A DNA stretch of 64,000 nt from positions 1 through 64,000 of the forward strand of contig JAFAAN010000016.1 of assembly GCA_023426545.1 (NCBI GenBank), read 5' to 3'. Within the stretch, counting starts at the first letter, position 1, and every line of letters begins with the position of its first letter. Below, piece after piece: positions 27,401 through 36,941 of the stretch. The notes below the pieces were generated by a model, which was not told the DNA's origin, did no database searches, and saw only the letters and a list, made by a program, of their open reading frames with translations. The DNA is from Pseudomonadota bacterium. GTDB lineage: Bacteria > Myxococcota > Myxococcia > Myxococcales > Myxococcaceae. The position numbers were made by a program, and so were the translations under genes.

Positions 27401-27522
27401 GCGTCGATGGCCTTCCACGACGGCGGCGCCTTGCCCTGCCCCAACACGGGCGGGGCCAGCAGCAGCAGGGACAGCAAACACAGCGGAACGAAGGGTGCGC
27501 GGGTCCAGGGAGTCCGGTGCAT
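21487..27522 (-). CDS. bacterial alpha-2-macroglobulin family protein
   Basis: 2011 residues, beginning with a signal peptide (VPLCLLSLLLLAPPVLGQG). Residues 40-400 are helical/TPR-like. A long series of macroglobulin (MG) beta-sandwiches follows, then a Pro/Ala/Arg low-complexity stretch near 1180-1225. The thioester motif CTEQ starts at Cys1474 (PYECTEQTLNRF), inside the helical thioester domain, with further MG-type domains to the end. Bacterial homologues trap foreign proteases in the periplasm by covalent attachment through the thioester. The length is greater than the usual 1500-1650 residues, mainly because of the N-terminal helical region. No lipobox is seen, so a soluble periplasmic or secreted form is likely. 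No penicillin-binding protein 1C gene is nearby, unlike the common pairing. Confidence 0.9.
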   Translation of the reverse strand: MHRTPWTRAPFVPLCLLSLLLLAPPVLGQGKAPPSWKAIDALVAEQKVESAAQATEARLERAKQTADEAEWTRALVRTVQLRTALHGYETAVRFLREQPWPQGALHRATLNLFYANALVTYAQAYGWEVRQREAVASTGPVDLKAWTHEQILTEAQRAYEDVWTQREQLGSEPVKALAEYIRPNTYPAGLRSTLRDAVSYLRASLLADSSHWRPEQANDVYRLKLDALLEGTPAVALTDPGVHPLEKVAAVLGDLEAWHRAAGRRESALEARLQRYTVLQQHFTDKDDRTRIRRHLAAFLTAFGDVPWSSMGQAQLAEMELRVNHGVQAHALAKACAASHPKSLGAQRCKTLLASIEAPDFRLGAMLSDGPQRRSIEVTHRNISRLHFRAYSIDMEKQLAKAGAYAMLPEGDQLRALMKNQRAVATWSVPLPKTEDFREHRTFVTPPLEAKGTYVIAASAHEDFRAKGNRVVAVYLTVTPWVVISHASGGSRVEARVVNGETGAPVPKVPLRLILSDYQKGFSVAARATTNEEGMATFDAPPGSGYRNYLLVAGSGRDLLLHPSGVPFYSRHEPGESRNALVFTDRAVYRPLQKVQWKAVAYSGRGDQARYQVLAGRTLRVSLMDPNHQEVESREVQTNDFGSAAGEFTIPTGRVLGAWSVRVSLGGRASIRVEEYKRPTFEVTLKDAQAPLRLNRPATFQGEARYYFGMPVTSGSVRWRAYREPVLPWWWWGPRAASQERQVVATGTSPLGEDGAFSFGFTPQADEREVGTPGLTWNYRIEADATDEGGETRSATRAFRLGFVAVEARVDSDTGFFREGTAASVRLTRSTLDGAPQPGPGRWRLVALTQPPRPLMPADEPGAPPVFVDPEAVHTPTPGDALRARWFGAYSPESTLRGWKDGAELAKGAVEHDAEGLAQVTLPALKAGAYRLHYETTDAFGQTYTVGRELLVAGQGGGIALPANLVAERETARVGETARLMAVSGFEGQPLLLDVYRGEKRISRRSLIAGKSPQVVEVPVTAELRGGFTVVLSTVRDYQFLSFSKSIFVPWDDKELQLEFATFRDTLRPGARETWRVTVKGPRGAKVEAGAAELLAYMYDQSLDLFAKQAPPSVAGLYPRWNTVMDLRPSVGLADFHWLVNDAYGEVAGWPHPQPDALRFEDGYGLGGPGRLRFRGRGPGGGGRAYVAEAARPAPMESRREMAGAPPPPAPATATRMKSMASPAQEEALSDGNAQEPSAPALRSNFAETAFWVPQVLTGADGSATLEFTVPDSVTAWSVWVHALTRDLKGGSLQRTSRSVKELMVRPYVPRFLREGDRAVLEVLVNNAGARPLQGTLTLDIVDPETQKSVLADFGVRTASQGFDVAAGKGTRLRFPLTTPARVGTVAFRVEARAGNVSDGELRPLPVLPGRMHLSQSRFVTLKGQDAKTMRFEDLRTGGDPTRVNEQLVVTVDTQLFYSALQSLPYLVNYPYECTEQTLNRFVSAGILSSLYGQYPSVARMAKQLSERPTRFETWDAVDPNRKMSLEETPWLEMAKGGPELDAGLVKVLDPRVAAAERTSAMAKLRKAQTSSGGFPWWPGGPPSPYMTLYIVHGLSRAMEFGVEVPPEMTRAAWGYLARHFREDYSTRLMKEGRGWEFLTFLNYVASAYPNASYTGEALTGAERERILAFSYEHWKKHSPYLKGYLALTLKRAGRKADAERVWASVMDSAKTSDELGTYWAPEDRSWLWYNDTTETHAFALRTLTELNPKDSRREGLVQWLLLDKKLNHWKSTRATAEALYALVKYLQAEGALGVREDATVTVGPRVVRMSFAPDEYTGKKNQVVVPGAELEPATMSSVRVEKTTPGFAFASATWHFSTEKLPDSERGDFFQVSRRYFLRERQGREAVLTPLREGAVVKPGDEVEVQLSLRAKHAAEYVHLRDPRAAGLEPENVQSRHRWDLGIVWYEETRDSGTHFFFERLPAGEYTFKYRLRANMAGTFKVGPATVQSMYAPEFTAYSTGAVLTVGTSK

Positions 27523-27570
27523 GTCGGCACTCTAGACGCCCCCGGGCAATCCAACGTTCCACAATGAACG

Positions 27571-28191
27571 TCAGCCCTCCCCGGGGGTCTCCGGCGCGCG
27601 GCGGCGCAGCCCCACCAGGTAGACTTCCATACTGGCGCCGCGCGTCGCCTCGGGGCGGACCACCTTCACCTCCTCGAAGAGGGCACGCACCTGGGCGCGG
27701 AAGTCCTCGAAGTCGCCGCCCATGAAGACCTTGGCCACGAAGGAGGAGCCGGGCCGGCCGCGCGCCGCGGCCACCTCCAGCGCCTTGCCCGCGAGCCGCA
27801 GGCTGCGCGCCTCGTCCGTGGACTTGATGCCGCTCGTCTTGGGGGCCATGTCGGAGATGACCGCGTCGAAGGGCCCATCGTAGAGGGCGGCCAGCTTCGC
27901 GTCGAAGTCGTCCGCGAGCACGTCGAGCACCGCCGTCTGCACGAAGGGCTGGCTGAAGGGACGGATGGGGACGATGTCCACGCCGATGGCGCGCCCCTTG
28001 GGGCCCACGGCGTCGGCCAGAATCTGGAGGAAGCCGCCAGGCGCGGCGCCCAGATCGAGCACCACGTGCCCCTTCTTCACCATGGGGAAACGCTTGATGA
28101 GCTCGTCGACCTTGAACGCCGAACGCGCCCGCAGTCCCTCTTGCTTGGCCTTCTGGAAATAGTGGTCTTTAGGACGGTAGGGCTTGCCCAT
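27571..28191 (-). CDS. rlmE: 23S rRNA 2'-O-methyltransferase RlmE (FtsJ/RrmJ)
   Basis: 206 residues from ATG 28191, which has AGGGAG ten bases upstream; an ATG at 28212 would add seven residues. The enzyme methylates U2552 of 23S rRNA, a late step of large-subunit assembly. Seen: RSAFKVDELIKRF, SAM loop LDLGAAPGGF, SDMAPKTSG, and the catalytic Lys-Asp-Lys-Glu set including VAKVFMGGDF and the final Glu in SMEVYLV. Length agrees with the family. Confidence 0.92.
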   Translation of the reverse strand: MGKPYRPKDHYFQKAKQEGLRARSAFKVDELIKRFPMVKKGHVVLDLGAAPGGFLQILADAVGPKGRAIGVDIVPIRPFSQPFVQTAVLDVLADDFDAKLAALYDGPFDAVISDMAPKTSGIKSTDEARSLRLAGKALEVAAARGRPGSSFVAKVFMGGDFEDFRAQVRALFEEVKVVRPEATRGASMEVYLVGLRRRAPETPGEG

Positions 28192-28287
28192 GTCAGAGGG
28201 GCTCCCTAGCATCCGCTACTGTCTTCGGGAAGCCGGAGCAGTCGCGGGTGTCACAGCCCGTGCAACGGCCAGTCCGGAGGACGCAGG

Positions 28288-28710
28288 ATGGGCACGACCC
28301 GGGGCGTGATGACGGCGCTTTGCCTCTCGCTGTTCGCCGCGGGGGGAGCAGCCTACTGCTACACCCGCGCGAACGCCCTCCAGGTCCAGGGGCAGTGGCT
28401 GATGGAGCGCGGCACCGCCCAGGCGGAGGACTACGCGGAGCGCCTGGATGGCAGCGCGGCCGACGCCCAGCTCAAGACGTTCGCCGAGCGCCGCGTGGTG
28501 CTGGAGAAGGCCCACGCGTGGCAGCGCGGAATGATGCTCGGCGTGCTGGCCTCCGCGCTGGCGGCGGTGTGCGCGTACCTCCTGTTCCTGCTCAAGCGGC
28601 TGAACGACCAGCTCCTCGGCGCCACGGGCGGCGGCGCGTATGCCAACGCCGGGCGCGAGCACGCCCACCCGGAGCACGTCCAGGGACTGAGGCCCAGCCC
28701 CCAGCGTTGA
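28288..28710 (+). CDS. two-helix membrane protein, 140 aa
   Basis: Starts at ATG 28288 with GGAGGA upstream. Two hydrophobic helices (about 7-25 and 80-102) frame an extracytoplasmic loop of about 55 residues. The tail is polar with His/Pro (HAHPEHVQG). Divergent from rlmE, followed by the zinc-ribbon gene 61 bases downstream. Family not recognised. Confidence 0.65.
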   Translation: MGTTRGVMTALCLSLFAAGGAAYCYTRANALQVQGQWLMERGTAQAEDYAERLDGSAADAQLKTFAERRVVLEKAHAWQRGMMLGVLASALAAVCAYLLFLLKRLNDQLLGATGGGAYANAGREHAHPEHVQGLRPSPQR

Positions 28711-28771
28711 GCGCTCGCCGCGCGCCGCCGCGCGCTGGCACAATGGCCGCCCCGTCGGATTGGAGGAGGCC

Positions 28772-29059
28772 ATGCCCGGCTGCGCGCACTGTGGACATCC
28801 GCTCGACATCATCGCGAACCAGGTGGGGCGGCGTGACGCCTGCCCGCGCTGCGGCGAGGACATCCGCTCCTGCCGCAACTGCCGTCATTTCGACCTGGGC
28901 GTGGCGAAGGAGTGCAAGGAGCCCTTCGCCGAGGTGCCCAAGGACAAGGACGGCGCCAACTTCTGCGAGCTGTACCAGGTTGGCGAGGGCGGCCTCCATG
29001 AGAAGGAGAGCCGGGACGCCCTGCTGAGCGCCGCGGAGGCGCTGTTCCGGAAGAAGTGA
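28772..29059 (+). CDS. small zinc-ribbon protein, 95 aa
   Basis: I chose ATG 28772 because GGAGGAGG sits directly upstream. An alternative TTG start would swallow that site. Cys motifs CAHC, CPRC and CRNC, plus later single Cys residues (KECKEP, NFCELY), give two or more zinc-ribbon knuckles. The C-terminal third is helical and charged (EKESRDALLSAAEALFRKK). Likely cytoplasmic and metal-binding; partner unknown. Confidence 0.72.
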   Translation: MPGCAHCGHPLDIIANQVGRRDACPRCGEDIRSCRNCRHFDLGVAKECKEPFAEVPKDKDGANFCELYQVGEGGLHEKESRDALLSAAEALFRKK

Positions 29060-29151
29060 CGCGGGCGGCCAGGAGCAGTCCCAGCCCGCCGCCCCCGCGG
29101 CCGCCCGGGCATGGCGCGCTATAGTTCGCGGCCTTGCTCAGAGGGGTGCGG

Positions 29152-30441
29152 ATGCGGTGGCTGAAGAATCTCTACGTCCAGGTGCTGCTGGCCATCGCCG
29201 TGGGCGTCGTCCTGGGCTGGCTGCGGCCGGACCTGGGCGCGGCGATGAAGCCCCTGGGCGACGGCTTCATCAAGCTGGTGAAGATGATCATCGCCCCGGT
29301 CATCTTCCTCACCATCGTCGCGGGCATCGCGAAGATGGGGGACCTCAAGCACGTGGGCCGCATCGGGCTCAAGGCGCTCATCTACTTCGAGGTGCTGACG
29401 ACGCTGGCGCTCATCGTCGGGCTGGTGGTGGTGAACACGCTGAAGCCCGGCGCCGGGATGAACATCGACCCGTCGCAGATCGACACCTCCGGCATCACCC
29501 AGTACCGCGCATCGGCGCAGCAGCAGGGCACCGTCCCCTTTTTGCTGGACATCATCCCGCATGACTTCCTGTCCGCTTTCACCGAGGGGAAGCTGCTCCA
29601 GGTGCTCCTCGTCGCCGTGCTGACGGGCGTGGCGCTGACACGGCTGGGGCCCATGGGCCAGCGCGTGCTCGACCTGTCGGACGACCTGGCGCAGGTCTTC
29701 TTCGGCATCGTCGGGATGATCATGAAGCTGGCCCCAGTGGGTGCCTTCGGCGCCATGGCCTTCACCGTGGGCAAGTTCGGCGTCGAGTCACTCAGCTCGC
29801 TGGGCCGGCTGCTCATCGCCGTCTACATCACCTGCGCCCTGTTCGTGTTCGTGGTGCTGGGGCTGGTGGCGCGCCTGTCCGGCTTCTCGCTCTGGAAGCT
29901 GCTGCGCTACATGCGCAGCGAATTGCTGCTCGTGCTGGGGACGTCCTCGTCCGAGTCCGCGCTGCCGCGGCTGCTCAAGCGCCTGGAGCGGCTGGGATGC
30001 GACCGGGGCGCCGTGGGGCTGGTCCTGCCCACGGGGTACTCGTTCAACCTGGATGGGACGTGCATCTACCTGACGATGGCGGCCATCTTCATCGCCCAGG
30101 CCGTTGGCGTGGAGCTGACGCTGGGGGAGGAGCTGACGCTGCTCGGGGTGCTGCTGCTCACGTCGAAGGGCGCGGCGGGCGTCACGGGCTCGGGGTTCAT
30201 CACGTTGATGGCCACGCTGGCGGCGCTCAACGGCAAGGTGCCGGTGGAGGGCGTGGCCCTGCTACTCGGCGTGGACCGCTTCATGTCCGAGGCGCGCGCC
30301 ATCACCAACGTCATTGGCAACGCCGTGGCGACGCTGGTGGTGGCCAGGTGGGAGGGCGTGCGTGACGACGTCCTCATGCACGCCGAGCTGGACAGCGGAC
30401 CCAAACCCCTCGAAGGGGTGAACCTGGGCCCGGGCGCCTGA
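29152..30441 (+). CDS. dicarboxylate/amino acid:cation symporter (DctA/GltP family)
   Basis: 429 residues from ATG 29152 (GAGGGG five bases upstream of the start; a TTG at 29134 is less likely). The glutamate-transporter fold is clear: eight membrane helices, hairpin HP1 with LGTSSSESALP, the TM7 substrate/Na signature region TGYSFNLDGTCIYLTMAAIF, and HP2 with TSKGAAGVTGSGF. It should import C4-dicarboxylates such as succinate/malate or Asp/Glu with Na+ or H+. The NLDGT in TM7 is shared by DctA and GltP, so the exact substrate cannot be called. It is convergent with the acyl-CoA dehydrogenase, nine bases away. Confidence 0.9.
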   Translation: MRWLKNLYVQVLLAIAVGVVLGWLRPDLGAAMKPLGDGFIKLVKMIIAPVIFLTIVAGIAKMGDLKHVGRIGLKALIYFEVLTTLALIVGLVVVNTLKPGAGMNIDPSQIDTSGITQYRASAQQQGTVPFLLDIIPHDFLSAFTEGKLLQVLLVAVLTGVALTRLGPMGQRVLDLSDDLAQVFFGIVGMIMKLAPVGAFGAMAFTVGKFGVESLSSLGRLLIAVYITCALFVFVVLGLVARLSGFSLWKLLRYMRSELLLVLGTSSSESALPRLLKRLERLGCDRGAVGLVLPTGYSFNLDGTCIYLTMAAIFIAQAVGVELTLGEELTLLGVLLLTSKGAAGVTGSGFITLMATLAALNGKVPVEGVALLLGVDRFMSEARAITNVIGNAVATLVVARWEGVRDDVLMHAELDSGPKPLEGVNLGPGA

Positions 30442-30450
30442 GCGCGCGGC

Positions 30451-31590
30451 TCAGAAGCCGTAGAGCTTGGAGATGATCTCCTTCATCACCTCGGAGGTAC
30501 CGCCGCCGATGGTGATGAGGCGCACGTCGCGCCACATGCGGGCGATGGCCGTCTCCTCGACGTAGCCCATGCCGCCGTAGAACTGCTGGCAGTCGTAGGC
30601 CACGCGCTGGGCCAGGTCGCCCGCGAACAGCTTCGCCATGGAGACCTCCTTCACCGGGTTCTGCTTCCGGTCGAAGAGGTCCACCGCGTGGTACGTCAGC
30701 CGCCTGGCCGCCTCGATGGCCGTCAGGTGCTCCACGAACTTGTGGCGCCACACCTGGAACTTCATCAGCGGCCGGCCGAAGGCCTCGCGCTCGTTCCCGT
30801 AGCGGATGGAGTCCTCCATCATCCGCTCCATGCCCGCCACCGTGGTGATGGCGCCCACCAGGCGCTCACCCTGGAAGTTGGTCATGATGTGGTAGAAGCC
30901 CGCGTTCTCCTCGCCCAGCACGTAGCGCGCGGGGATGCGGCAGTCCTCGAAGTAGAGGACGGCCGTGTCCGAGGACAGGTTGCCCACCTTGTCCAGCTTC
31001 TTGGAGACGCCGAAGCCCTTCACGTCCGTGGGGAACGTCACCAGTGAGATGCCGGAGTAGCCGGCCTCGCCCGTGCGCACCGCCAGGGTGATGAAGTCCG
31101 CCCGCGTGCCGTTGGTGATCCACATCTTCGAGCCGTTGATGACGTAGTCGTCCCCGTCCCGGCGCGCCGTCGTCTTGATACTCGCCACGTCCGAGCCACA
31201 GTTCGGCTCGCTCACGCCCAGCGCGGCGATCTTCTCGCCCTTGAGCGCCGGCTCGAGGAACTCGCGCTTCTGCTCGTCCGTTCCAATCTCGTTGATGATG
31301 GGCGTGGCCATCTGACTCTGCACCAGCAGCGCCATGTTCACGCCCGCGTTGAGGCTGCGGCTCAGCTCCTCCGCGAACACCGTGACGTACCAGTAGTCCA
31401 GGCCGCTGCCGCCGTACTTCGGGTCGTGGTTGATGCCCAGGAAGCCCAGCTCGCCCGCCTTGCGGAACAACTCCCTGGGGAAGATGCCCGCCCGGTCCCA
31501 CTCGAGGCTGTGCGGCGTCATCTCCTTCTCGACGAAGCTGCGCACCGTGTTCCGGAAGGCCTCGTGGTCCTCGGTGAAGGGATGGGGCAT
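30451..31590 (-). CDS. acyl-CoA dehydrogenase
   Basis: 379 residues from ATG 31590. FAD enzyme that introduces the alpha,beta double bond in acyl-CoAs for beta-oxidation or branched-chain amino acid breakdown. FAD-site motifs are ALGVSEPNCGSD and MWITNG; the C-terminal GGMGYVEETAIARMWRD is intact. The usual YEGTSE catalytic Glu reads IGGGTSE (Gly). Glu242 in NFQGERLV could take over, as in isovaleryl- and long-chain-CoA dehydrogenases. This argues for a branched or long-chain substrate (inference). Divergent from the efflux operon; the 321-base gap holds both control regions. Confidence 0.9.
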   Translation of the reverse strand: MPHPFTEDHEAFRNTVRSFVEKEMTPHSLEWDRAGIFPRELFRKAGELGFLGINHDPKYGGSGLDYWYVTVFAEELSRSLNAGVNMALLVQSQMATPIINEIGTDEQKREFLEPALKGEKIAALGVSEPNCGSDVASIKTTARRDGDDYVINGSKMWITNGTRADFITLAVRTGEAGYSGISLVTFPTDVKGFGVSKKLDKVGNLSSDTAVLYFEDCRIPARYVLGEENAGFYHIMTNFQGERLVGAITTVAGMERMMEDSIRYGNEREAFGRPLMKFQVWRHKFVEHLTAIEAARRLTYHAVDLFDRKQNPVKEVSMAKLFAGDLAQRVAYDCQQFYGGMGYVEETAIARMWRDVRLITIGGGTSEVMKEIISKLYGF

Positions 31591-31775
31591 GGGGTGTGTC
31601 CTCGACGCGAAAGAATTGATTCTGGAGTCAATAACAGGGGCCTCTAGGTGCCACAAGCAGAGCCTCCGTGGCACACCGCCCCCCACTTCGGGCCAAGCGA
31701 CACCCAGCACGCGCTGTGTCATTTATTCCCAGCCCGCCCACCGGCCAGGCGTTAAACGTCCTTGACGAGAGATAG

Positions 31776-31788
31776 TCCGCATTGCGGA
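31776..31788. promoter_or_regulatory. perfect palindrome in the efflux operon control region
   Basis: TCCGCA and TGCGGA form a perfect inverted repeat with one central T, 124-136 bases upstream of the adaptor gene start and just upstream of a promoter-like TTGACA. It is a reasonable candidate operator for the MarR-family regulator that ends the operon (inference). Confidence 0.35.
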
Positions 31789-31796
31789 GTATCCCC

Positions 31797-31824
31797 TTGA
31801 CAGACAGTTCAGACTCTGTAGTTT
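31797..31824 (+). promoter_or_regulatory. probable promoter of the RND efflux operon
   Basis: Consensus TTGACA (31797-31802), 16-base spacer, TAGTTT (31819-31824). The start of transcription would be about 80 bases before the adaptor gene. The -10 is weak. Confidence 0.42.
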
Positions 31825-31911
31825 CCGGGGCGCAGACTTTCCATGTAGAAGCCGGCCCGGAAATGTCTCCCAGGGGACACGCGCCCCGTGACCGGCAGGA
31901 GCAGGACGACC

Positions 31912-33006
31912 GTGATTCGACGCATGTGGATGGCCGCGGCAATGGCAGCGGTGGTGACGACGGGCTGTGGCAAGGGCAGCAACAAGCCGGCCCTTCCAGA
32001 GCAGACGGGGCCTGCGGCGCTGGGCGTGCGTGCCATCACTCCTTCCACGGAGCTGAGCGCGGACGTCACCCGGGTGACGGGGCAGATCCGCTCGAAGCAT
32101 GAGGCGGTCCTGGGCCCCCAGGCCACCGGCACCCTCGCCAAGATGAACGTGCGGGTGGGTGACAAGGTGAAGAAGGGCCAGGTGCTGGCCGTGCTGGACG
32201 CCTCCAACGTCGTCATCGCCGTGGAGCAGGCGCGGGCGGTGAAGCAGGCGGCGGACGCGGCGCTGGAGCTGGCCACGTCCACCCTGGAGCGCACGCGCAA
32301 GGTGGCCGAGTCCGGTGGCGTGGCCGCCGCGGGCCTGGACCAGGCGGTGATTGGCCAGAAGCAGGCCGCCGCCCAGGCCGCCCAGGCCGCCGCCGCGCTG
32401 CGCCTGGCGGAGGAGACGCTGCGCGACCACTCCATCATCGCCCCCTTCGACGGCGTCATCACGTCCCGGACGAAGAACATCGGTGACTCGGTGGCGATGA
32501 CGCCCTCCACCCCCATCTTCACCCTGGTGGACACGTCGGACCTGGAGGTCCGCGCGCAGGTCCCCGAGTCGGTGGTGGACAAGGTCAACGTGGGCAGCAA
32601 GACGCAGGGCACGGTGAGCCCCAGCGGCGCGCGCTTCGAGGTGCAGGTGGCCGTGGTGGGCGAGGTGGTGGACGTCACCAACCGCACGGTGGAGGTGCTG
32701 GCGGACGTGGTGGGTGAGCGCTCCAAGGCGCTGCGCCCAGGCGCCCTCGTGGAGCTGGATTTCTCGAACACGGGCGAGGCCGACGACAAGGGCCTCTTCC
32801 TCCCCTCCCAGGCCGTCAGCGCCCGGGGGCAGGAGGGCTTCGTGTGGGTGGTGCAGGACGGCACGGTGCGCAAGCGGGATGTGCGCGTCGAGCGAGTGCT
32901 GCCTGGTTACGTCCGCGTCCTCCAGGGACTGGGTGTCGATGAGCGCGTGCTCGCCGACTCCTCCCTGGACGTGAAGGAGGGCACGGCCGTCCGCGTTGTG
33001 CAGTGA
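31912..33006 (+). CDS. RND efflux periplasmic adaptor (membrane fusion protein)
   Basis: 364 residues from GTG 31912; a GTG at 31888 is also possible. Lipoprotein signal with lipobox VTTGC, so it is probably anchored to the inner membrane. Order: lipoyl half-domain (VGDKVKKGQVLAVLD), alpha hairpin (Ala/Gln-rich, AVKQAADAALELATS), second lipoyl half (DHSIIAPFDGVI), beta-barrel and membrane-proximal domain ending SLDVKEGTAVRVV. It links the RND pump encoded next to an outer-membrane channel. No TolC gene is in the operon. Confidence 0.88.
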   Translation: MIRRMWMAAAMAAVVTTGCGKGSNKPALPEQTGPAALGVRAITPSTELSADVTRVTGQIRSKHEAVLGPQATGTLAKMNVRVGDKVKKGQVLAVLDASNVVIAVEQARAVKQAADAALELATSTLERTRKVAESGGVAAAGLDQAVIGQKQAAAQAAQAAAALRLAEETLRDHSIIAPFDGVITSRTKNIGDSVAMTPSTPIFTLVDTSDLEVRAQVPESVVDKVNVGSKTQGTVSPSGARFEVQVAVVGEVVDVTNRTVEVLADVVGERSKALRPGALVELDFSNTGEADDKGLFLPSQAVSARGQEGFVWVVQDGTVRKRDVRVERVLPGYVRVLQGLGVDERVLADSSLDVKEGTAVRVVQ

Positions 33007-33041
33007 CGCCTGCCCTCCCCTTTCGAGCTCGGAGCTCCTGA

Positions 33042-36181
<3,140 letters not shown>

Positions 36182-36182
<1 letters not shown>

Positions 36183-36778
36183 TGCGTCGGCCGGGTGACA
36201 AACCGGCCGTCCTCGCGAACCGGCGAGGCGACCCGGGCGTGGAGGGAGAAGACCTCCACACGGACGGTGGCCCCGAGGAGGGCCACGGTCCGGTGGACGA
36301 GGTCGAAGTCTCCACGCCCGAGTCGCGACGCCTCCACGAGCTGTTGATCCAGTTCAGCCGCTACCGCTCGCTGAAGAATCCGCTGGCGGGCATCTGCGAG
36401 GACCTCCAGCTCACGCCCACGCAGATGCATGCGTTGTCGTGGCTGGGCAACGACGGTCCGGTGCAGGTGGGCGTCCTGGCGCTGCGCGTCGGCATCACCC
36501 GGAAGACCATCACCGGTGTCGTGGACCGGCTGGAGAGCATGGGTCTGGTGGAGCGGACCCGGGACGTAGAGGACCGGCGCGCCGTCGTCGTGCGCCTCAC
36601 CGATGAAGGCAACCACGTCTTCGCCCGCATCGACCGGGGCCTGGACGAGAGCCTTCGCCGCGTGCTGGACCTGATGAGCCCCGAGGACCGCGACGCCGCG
36701 TTCGGCATCCTGGAGCGCATGCTGGCGCGCCTCACGGCCGAGGCGGCGTCCACCAGCGCCGACTCCCAGGCGAGCTGA
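36182..36778 (+). CDS. MarR family transcriptional regulator
   Basis: 198 residues, ATG sharing a base with the pump stop (TGATG). An unusually long, acidic, Gly-rich N-terminal extension of about 45 residues precedes the winged-helix domain (LTPTQMHALSWLGNDG, RVGITRKTITGVVDRLESMGLVERTRDVEDRR) and a dimerisation helix. MarR proteins usually repress their own efflux operon and release DNA on ligand binding. Position at the end of the operon fits autoregulation. Confidence 0.88.
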
Positions 36779-36941
36779 TGTTCCATGGACGCGCGCCAGC
36801 CCGGAAATGGGGCCGGCGCGCGTCCGTTGCTGGCGGGTGACGGTGTGCACTCCACGCCGGCCTTGCCTGCGTCGCGCGCCTTCGCGCCCATCGGAGATGC
36901 GTGAGCGCGCGTCCGCTGCGACACTGTCAGGCGCGCCGCGC

